Part shown: one piece after another, positions 56,690 through 64,000 of the stretch
Numbering within the stretch: the stretch's first letter is position 1
Layout: every line of letters begins with the position of its first letter
Assembly: GCA_905221605.1 (NCBI GenBank)
Contig: CAJNDS010000957.1
Span: 669,501 to 733,500 of the forward strand
DNA: 64,000 bases
Origin: Symbiodinium natans
Taxonomy: Eukaryota; Sar; Dinophyceae; Suessiales; Symbiodiniaceae
Direction of reading: 5' to 3'
Notes under the pieces: model-generated
Told to the model about the DNA's origin: nothing
The model's input: only the letters and a program-made list of their open reading frames with translations
The model's database searches: none
Translations under genes and position numbers: made by a program

Positions 56690-57880
56690 CGCCTTCTAAA
56701 AAGTGCACAAAGAGAGCACGGCGTTACAAATGTGGAGAGCAAGACCACATGCATTTTTTAGGCCTGGCAAGATGCATTCGGGCAGCGCTTGGGCATCCAT
56801 GTCTACTGGTATTTTACGACCAACATTTCCCCGACATGCATCTGAGGGCATTCCACATGCATTTGGCACTGGTTTCCTATCATGTTGCAATCTTGGGTTC
56901 TGCCGGCTGAAATTTCATGTCTTTCTGCGCATAAGAACATCTATATATAGGATTTGAACGCGTTTAGAACCACAATCACCGTTTCGCAAAATTCCCGAAA
57001 AGGGGCCTAAAATCAGAAGCAACATGCCCAGATGCATTTTGCAAAGCAGGCAAAATGCATTCGCGCAGCTTGCTGACTTTTGTGTCAAAGACACAGGCCC
57101 CGTACGGAAGAAACCAAAGTCCGAATGCATTTTTTGCCTGTGCCCAAATGCATTCAGCTGTTTTCGCTTTGAAAAAGTGCAGAAAGAGCACGCGGCGTTG
57201 CACATGTGGAAAGCAAGACCAAATGCGTTGTTCAGGCCTGGCAAATGCATTCGGCAGCATCTGGTCATCCATGTCTATTCGGTTTGCTCCATTACAGCAT
57301 GAAAAACAAACGAAAACAACCAAAAAAATAGATTGGTGTTTTACGACCAACATCTACCCGACATGCATTTCTAGGGCATTCCAAATGCATTTTTCGTCGC
57401 CCGAAGAATGCATTTGGCACTGGTTTCCTATCATGTTTAGTCTTGGTTTCTGCTGGCTCATGACGTATTCGATTCTTCTGATGTGTTTTCTGTGCATAAA
57501 AGTAGCTGTAGGAATTGAAAAACGTGTTTAGAACAATGCTCGACATTTTGCAGGAGTACCGAAACAGACCCAGAATCAGGAAGAACATGCTCAGGTGCAT
57601 TTTTCAAAGTGGGCAGAATGCATTCGCGCAGCTTGCTCCTTCCACAACCACAGTAAAATTGAGTTAACCGCTGATATTTCGTCGTAAAAACAAGCTGCGT
57701 ACAGAAGAGGCGAATGCGCAACTGCATTTTTCGCGCGTGCCTAAATGCACTCAGCTGTTTTCGCCTTTGAAAAAGTACAGAAAGAGAGAGCATGGCGTTG
57801 CAAATGTAGAAAGCAAGACCAAACGCATTTTTCAGGCTTAGCAAAATGCATGTGGGCAGCGCTTGGACATCCATGTCAAT
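56690..57880. repeat. ATGCAT hairpin repeat array
   Basis: Two to three diverged copies of a unit of about 450 bases (TTCAGCTGTTTTCGCCTT, AAAAAGTGCAGAAAGAG, GCACTGGTTTCCTATCATG). Within it ATGCAT occurs about thirteen times in 1.2 kb, mostly as facing pairs about 22-29 bases apart, for example 56749-56777, 57032-57060 and 57125-57153. In the best case ATGCATTTTGC and GCAAAATGCAT form an 11-bp hairpin with a 7-base loop. It is non-coding; open frames are interrupted between copies. Confidence 0.85.
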
Positions 57881-60800
57881 CCATCGTTTGGATTGGGAAA
57901 GGGTTGTTCCGACCCCTGGCAGCTCCAAAGAGAAGCCTGAAACCCACGCCTCCATACGAGCCCAATTTTTCTGATTGTAAACTCGGCCTGCCGAATTCTA
58001 CGCGTCGCGTTATTGCTTCATGCCGCTTTCCCTGGATCTGCAATCTTACTGTTTGGGGTCTTCGCCGGCATAATTTATCTTGTAAGTCAACTCGAGAGTC
58101 AGTTTGCAACACACGCAACAGGGCGCCCCGCAGGCTTTTGAGCGCCGATGGAACGGAGAAGCTCAAGCACAGCCGCAGATTTTGTCCATTTTGTCCATTC
58201 AATTTCAACCCTTGTGCTTCTCAATCGGTTGCAACTCCGCGTGATGCTCCAAGCCAGGCGGATGCCGCAGGTCATCATAGAGTCATAGTGATTAGTGGAG
58301 AATGCATCGTGAAGCTCGATTTCATGTATGCAGCGTGGGCAAGGACTCAGAGAGACGCAGAGATTTGAAAAACATGAGCTGCTTGCATGGCCACTTGGGC
58401 CGCTTGCCCCTGGCTGGCATGCACAGCTTACAGTAGGTTGTGCCTCAGCGCTTTGTGTGCGACCGCAGCCTTCGGATTCTCTCAGCACAAGAACAAGCAC
58501 GCGTTGAGGAATTGAAGCGCTGTTGAGGCTTTCAAGGCTCTCTGAGGCTGTTTGTGCAAGGAAAGGTTTGTCGCACCTTTGGTACTTAAGACTTTGGTAA
58601 AGCAGGCGTCAAGCTCTCACACATCCACCTCTCGCAGCTGCGCTGCTTCCTGTGCTGGGAGTCTCACGAACCTGCAGACAAAATGCTGCCGAATGGACCC
58701 CCACGACGGCCACGTGCTAGGGTCAGTGAATTATCAGAGAGGCGTGCATCTGTGTAAGCGTTTCCCCACGCAGCATTTGTGTATTTCAGTTTGTGCTGGC
58801 CAGCAGTTCTACTGCCAGCCTCCCGGAGGCAAAGCTACACTAAACAGCTAAAATTAAACAGCTCATTGGATTCATTGGGTTACATGGGCTACCTAGTAAA
58901 CGTAGTAAACACGCTCATTCAGAGTCCACTCCAGGGACTCATATAAGGGGCTTCTCAGATCCCAGCAGCTTCGGTGCCTCTTGATTTGGGCATTGGCGGG
59001 TTCGCCAAGCTGCTATGGAGCTTGCGTAGAAACAGCTCCCTGGCGTCACCTCCTCACACCGCCTGCACAACGCACCTATACGCACCCAGACTGGTCACAA
59101 GCTGTCGATGGCTCCATCTTGCATGCTGGCTCACTGGCTGCCTGGGTTGCACAAGGGCCACCTCCGGATACTCTGCCAAGCTGTGCCCGGCCGTGGCTCC
59201 AGCCCTGGCCTGAAGCGTCTGCTACACACGGCACCGGCGGCGCGATCAGCACAACGTCGCCGGCGGTGCAGCGGATCTGCAGTTGTGCCTTGAGGTTTTG
59301 CGACGCCGGCTGGACTAGCAAGTCCCCACTGGCGATCGACAGGTTGATGCGTTTGAGGCTGATGCCCTCGGACTTGGACTGAGCTGCGTTTTCTCTCAGC
59401 TGTTCTGCGTGCGCCCCAGACTCAGACCTGAGCAGGCCAGGCGATGCTCCAGGCCCTGCGTCTGCGCAAAGCAAGGGAAACCGGCCGTGCCTGACACGTG
59501 CGCAGCAAAGCGCAAGGCCGAACCAGGCAAGTGGCCTCAGTAAACCTGTGCCTCCATGCTGCAGTTCGATGACATGAAAGCGGTTGGCATGGATTCGAAC
59601 ATAAGTGACAGACGCCGGGCTACGTACGTTGCAATGGGCCTGGCTTATGCCATTTGCGCTTGCAAACCTGGCCACGTTGATGTAGGTGCTCTACGCAACT
59701 GCCACGAGCCGTCGAATCCGCCTGGAGGCTGGCATCACACACCTTGAGAAGACTTGAAGGTTTGTTTTTTGAAGGTTTGTGCACTAGAAACAAATGACCT
59801 CAAATGTCAGCTTCTAGCGCAAAGCTCCTGGACTTCCCCACGAGAAGCTCTTCACTTGCAGTGCAAGGCTTCATTGAGATCACGGTCGAGCTGCTTGTCT
59901 AGTCCCTGTGACTCTTCGCACTGCTTCGTGCCTCACTTCGCGTGGAGCCATGCAAAGGGCTTGAGGCTGAAGCCCCACACGCAGGCTAAGCATGTTTTCC
60001 TGTAAGGGTTCTTAAGTAGATCTTGAGTTCTCAGTGTGCAGATCTCGCACCACGATCTTGCCTCTGTAGTCGTGGTTATCAGGGGCAGCCGAAGGGGGCA
60101 GATGGCGGAAGAGTCTTGAGACGTGGCGGAGGAGGTGCTAGATACAAGCACGGCGGACCCTCGTGCTCCTGTGTGTGCATGTGCTTACAACAGTAAGTGG
60201 AGCAGGGTGAGAGTGCGTGGCACGTTGGTATTCGGAGTGCCCTGCTGATACGGGTGCGCGCTGGCCTTTGCGCAGGTCTGTTTGTCCCACTGCTGGCCAC
60301 AGTTCCTTTTTCATGCTGGGAACTCTAAAGCATTCACAGAATGCGTGCGCCTCTGCAGTGCAATTAAATGAGCTTCTGCAGCCTCGGAGGGGTGTACATG
60401 GGAAGAGCGCCCTCCGAAATGCCAATGCTCCAAACAGGAAGTAACAGTCTAAGTAGCAGTATAGGTTTAGTCCATGCAAAGGGCAACAATTCAGCTATGT
60501 CACGTGTTGCACGTCGTATGCCAAGCTCAGGATTGCAACACCACCCCTTGTATGCCAACCTGCACTACCACACCTAGGCTTAGATGTTCGCTCTCTGCAC
60601 TAACAGGCTTCAGGTGTTTTAAACGCTCTAAGACTCTAAGCCCAAGTCACACCAACAGTTATAGCGCATGATCGATGTACTGAATGTGCTCCATATAGCA
60701 CGCCCTGGCTTTAGTTTGCGACGGTGCTCAGCGACTGTTCACTGCCAGTCACGGTCTTCGCGTCTCAAGTACGCATCTGCCCGGACCGCGAAGTAAGTCT

Positions 60801-61650
60801 TGCGGAGGCATCCGACTGCTTCCGAGATTTCGGAATTTGCCCATTTGAAAATATTCGTTTAAGCGGGTTTGGAACCTGAGAAGGGCTGAAAATGACAGTG
60901 GATACCTGGCCGGCCAGGCCTTGCGGCCCTCCAATCACCCCAATCACCCCTTAATCATCTCTCCGGTCCAACCTGCTGGTGATTCCCTGGCTTCCCGAAC
61001 AACATTCAGGTAACCCCCTTTGCTGCATCTGCGAAGCTGATATGTGGTTTGCAGAGGTGCGTCCCTACAACCTGGCATTCTGCAGCTCGGGCAGGGGGCC
61101 AACTGCTAAACGCTAAGTACCCCACGCCCAGACCGTTAAACATTGTGCCTGCTGAAGCAGGCACAACGTGTAATCGTATTTTAAGTGATTTTGAGACCGT
61201 TTCACCGCCTCTGCCTTCCCTGGGTTGAAATTCGACTTTGAAACCGTCAGCTTGTCTCTTCCAACCCTCAAGGAGCCCAGGGTGCTTTGCGCGCGGCCTT
61301 TTTGTCTTCAAGCCTTCTTAACAATGAGTCAAGGCCAGGCGTGTTTCCGGGAGCTTTGACCTCAGCAGGGACTTTAAAAACCTTTGGGAAGCTGACTTGG
61401 ACCAGGGCAATCGTGGTGATGTCGTTGTTTCTTGGTTGTTCCAGGTCCTAACGCTTGGGATCTTTCTATCTTCAAAGGGGAGAGTACTATGTGAGCCCTC
61501 CGTCCCCTTCCTCCCTTCGCCACAGCACTATGGCCTGCCCAAGTACATCAGAATTTCATCGTTAAAGTTCGTGTCAGGCGTGACAGCGCATAACATTGAC
61601 ACAGGTCAGCACATCCAGTCCTTGCAGTCCACAAAACAGGAAGCCATCAG
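57881..61650. other. Long stretch without a resolved gene
   Basis: 59060-59380 is open on the + strand (TYTHPDWSQAVDGSILHAGS), while a 199-codon frame is open on the minus strand over 59076-59675 (ISLKRINLSIASGDLLV). Neither carries an identifiable family signature, so neither is called. 60364-60558 is open on both strands. 58850-58980 and 60580-61390 show nothing. Confidence 0.35.
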
Positions 61651-61729
61651 CTTTGGCAATGGACGGAGTTCCCGGGCTTCGGCAACAAGCGCAACGAGTG
61701 TCTTGTGGCATTCCGGCAAGCCTTTGCAG
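61651..61729 (+). CDS. Probable coding exon, unknown protein
   Basis: After GCCATCAG the frame reads LWQWTEFPGFGNKRNECLVA, then FRQAFAG, ending at TTTGCAG/GTGCAT in phase 1. The frame stays open past the donor to a TAA near 61877. The composition is much more protein-like than the overlapping minus frame. No family or neighbouring exon is recognised. Confidence 0.4.
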
Positions 61730-62321
61730 GTGCATCCGGTGCAGGTATGTTGACAGATATTTTTGACGGGAGATTGATAGTGCTCGGTTCGCTGGTATCT
61801 TGGAGCTTCCACAGTAGAGGTCAGCTGTGTTTTCTGCAGAGGTGGTGGGAAAATCTTCAAGCGCAGTCCCGCAGATAATCTGGGGTATCCTGGTCCCCAT
61901 GCCAAGGCGGCCCTGGCCATGATAGGCAGATTGAGCGATCACGGGAGATTTCCTGCAAGTGAGAAGCACAGGAGGCATCTGCAGTGAGGGAGGCATTCGC
62001 ATCAGTGTACGTGGAAGAGTAAGATTGCAATTGGCATGTGATCCGGTTCGGTCCGAATTGCTGCAATGTCTGTTGTTGCCAATGGCCTTTGACCGACTGA
62101 TTGCTGAAGATTGCATGACTCTGCAAAGCAAAGCTTGCGACGTGGCTCGGATCCCAGCCATTTGTATGATTTGCCTTACCGGACGTGACCGTTTCTTCTC
62201 TCACTTGTTGAACCAATATATAGGCATTGACAGATACTGACAAGGCCAACATAGCTGCGAGAGTTCCCCGTCGTGACATCCAGCTTTCCGGATCTAGTCC
62301 ATCAATGGCACGCCAGTTCAG

Positions 62322-62783
62322 GTGCGTCATGTTTCAGAATGTCCGCGATGGCTTCTGGCTCTTGTGACACTTGTGGCTCTTGTCTTGTCTTCCATCGCCT
62401 CCATTGCCTCAGTTCCTGCACAAGAAGAGTGCTTGACCATTGCAACCGTCACCAATTCTCAGGGTCATCTCGGCTTGCCTGTCCCCAATGCCGTTTTTTG
62501 GGCACACACTGTGGCCTACACGAAATACCCTATCAGCAGTGCCCGATTTGCCGTGGCATGCCCCGATGTGTCGGATGAGCAGTGCGTGACGATCTCCGAG
62601 GTTGGAGTGACAATGGTTGGCAAATTCACTGATCCAGCTGTGTGCAGCTTCGAAATCTGCAGCAGCACCCTTCCGCTCGAGTCGGCACTCACTGAACCCA
62701 CATGGCGGATTGGGCGATTGCATTTCAGAAGGAGGGCTGCAGAATATGTGTTAGTGGGTTGCTTTAGGTTTGGGCGCCAATGA
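62322..62783 (+). CDS. Putative secreted protein ORF, 153 codons
   Basis: From ATG to TGA. Residues 10-33 form a hydrophobic stretch (WLLALVTLVALVLSSIASIA) ending SVPA, a plausible signal peptide with cleavage before QEE. The remainder contains five Cys (EECLTI, ACPDVSDEQCVTI, AVCSFEICSS) that could form disulfides. It may be a single-exon gene or a first exon, since the last 30 residues (after TEPTWRIG) look less protein-like. Minus-strand frames overlap, including one starting at 62330 with its own membrane-like segment, so strand is not certain. Confidence 0.4.
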   Translation: MRHVSECPRWLLALVTLVALVLSSIASIASVPAQEECLTIATVTNSQGHLGLPVPNAVFWAHTVAYTKYPISSARFAVACPDVSDEQCVTISEVGVTMVGKFTDPAVCSFEICSSTLPLESALTEPTWRIGRLHFRRRAAEYVLVGCFRFGRQ

Positions 62784-63879
62784 TACGCAGGCTTCCTGCT
62801 CGAAGGCACATAGTGCCATGCTACACATGAGCTTACATGATAGAGTTTAGACTCAGCCTGATCCTGCGGTCCGTCCCTAAAACAAAGCAGCCTGCTAGTT
62901 AAGACTCGTCACGACACAAGTACAGCTCTCATGAGCAAAAAAAGCGATCGCTTCGCTCCATGCCTTAGCGTGTCCATGTGCTGCCTTGGGCTAAGCGGCT
63001 CTGGAGAGGATCTGAAGAGGGCTGGAAGCTTGGTGTAGGGTAAGTTGATGTAAGTTGAGTAGTCAGCAAATGATTCAGCTGATGTTAGGACGGTTTCAAA
63101 AGTGTTCAAAAAGGCCTAAGCCTTGATAAGCTCTGGGGAGCTCTTTTTCGAATTGGCCCAAATTGCCCCCCCTTGTTTTGACACGCACGTGAGGTCTTGA
63201 AAACGGCGGCTTTGTAAACCGCCGAAGCTGCTCAGGCCCGAGACTTGGTGGTGGTTTCAACTTGGTTTCAATTTGGTTTCAAGGTGGCACAGGAGGGCTG
63301 TGAGGGCGGCGGCGGCAATGAATAAATGTTGGCTTCCGCCCCGGGCGCTGTGTGGCAAATACGCCTTCAGACACAGCGGTCTACGCAGAAATTGCTTTCG
63401 AAAAGGATCTGCGGCTCGTCACTTCCCAGCGTGTCGGTGTTTAAGTTCACTGCGTGTCGCTGCTTTGACGCATTTACGGAATCTGCCACGTCACAGACAA
63501 GCTGCATGCTGGTGCGTGTTTTTATGAATTGTCGTGCTGCCTAGCATGAAAGTGTGCCTTAGAGTAAACTTGTCTTTGATTTCCATAAGGCGTTCCGCTT
63601 GAGGCATGTTGGCAAGCTAGCATAAGATAGCCCTTGCATGCGGGAGGGTCGAAAGCCGTCACAGATCTCTTTCCGGAGGGCACGCAGCACGGTACAATAG
63701 CGTGCTGCTAGCAGAACGCTGCCACATCTGTGGCATCCGCTGTGGCATCCGGCGTTGGCTGGATGCACGATGGTACACATCACACAGTTGCGATGAGGCA
63801 TGGGCTTGTGCAAACTATCGCACCAAGCACCATCGGCTCGCCATGCACCAACATGTCCTTACCAGGAGGGCGCTTTGGA
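62784..63879. other. No gene resolved
   Basis: Only short frames without motifs occur here; 63273-63540 is open in two + frames. GGTTTCAA is repeated at 63250-63285. Confidence 0.4.
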
Positions 63880-64000
63880 TATAACTTGTTTATAACTTGG
63901 TTATAACTTAGTTATAAATCCTGTAACTGAGTTATAAGTGAGTTATAAGTATGTCGATTTTTGTTGAACTTATAAATGTTTATAAGTCACTTATAATTAC
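63880..64000. repeat. AT-rich TTATAACTT/AGTTATAA repeat at the window end
   Basis: At least eight TTATAA cores, spaced about 9-16 bases, in TTATAACTTGG, GAGTTATAAGTG and CTTATAAATG contexts. TTATAA is self-complementary, so the array can pair with itself. It continues beyond the window. Confidence 0.85.

Noticed and set aside
59076-59675. 199-codon minus-strand frame resembling the start of an ABC-transporter domain (ISLKRINLSIASGDLLV)
   Set aside because: The Walker A that should follow is absent and the + strand is equally open; the resemblance is too short.

Overview
The window looks like nuclear DNA of a dinoflagellate, probably a Symbiodiniaceae-like alga. This is inference from several features seen together. 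Genes are cut into many exons of 20-200 bases with long introns. Many introns start with GC instead of GT, and the base after the acceptor AG is usually G. Every gene that can be placed lies on the + strand. More than 10 kb of the window is simple repeats, satellites and duplications. No bacterial operon, rRNA or convincing tRNA was found.

Layout. 1.4-4.15 kb: satellite of 24 units of about 112 bp. 6.0-6.4 kb: CTA/CTG-type trinucleotide block. 7.6-8.7 kb: exons of an unidentified protein with a DNRRLYALQ motif. 9.2-13.85 kb: a MATE-family efflux transporter, followed exon by exon through most of its membrane core. 16.3-16.8 kb: exons of an unknown gene. 17.3-18.4 kb: GA-rich blocks, two behind a related 90-base sequence. 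21.1-26.1 kb: a NIPA/DUF803-like membrane protein with a 23-base microexon and, inside one intron, an intact 398-codon Cys- and Pro-rich ORF. 28.7-29.7 kb: an ankyrin-repeat gene. 33.3-34.0 kb: an open frame whose end is folded back by a 64-bp inverted repeat. 35.6-37.4 kb: a short basic/coiled protein, then a gene with a signal peptide. 41.8-45.6 kb: a tandemly duplicated locus carrying two copies of a poly-G miniature transposon-like element with 9-bp target duplications. 47.8-49.7 kb: a 0.77-kb direct duplication. 52.4-53.5 kb: a three-exon gene. 54.1-56.7 kb: a degenerate satellite with a 0.96-kb higher-order copy. 56.7-57.9 kb: an array of ATGCAT hairpins. 61.6-62.8 kb: two more coding segments. 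The window ends in TTATAACTT repeats.

Two genes are membrane transporters and two others probably encode secreted proteins, but nothing shows that they form one pathway. Exon ends were set by hand from reading frame, phase and family motifs. Most gene ends, first exons and untranslated regions remain unknown. Several coding segments carry small frame breaks, so some genes may be decayed or the assembly may contain indels.
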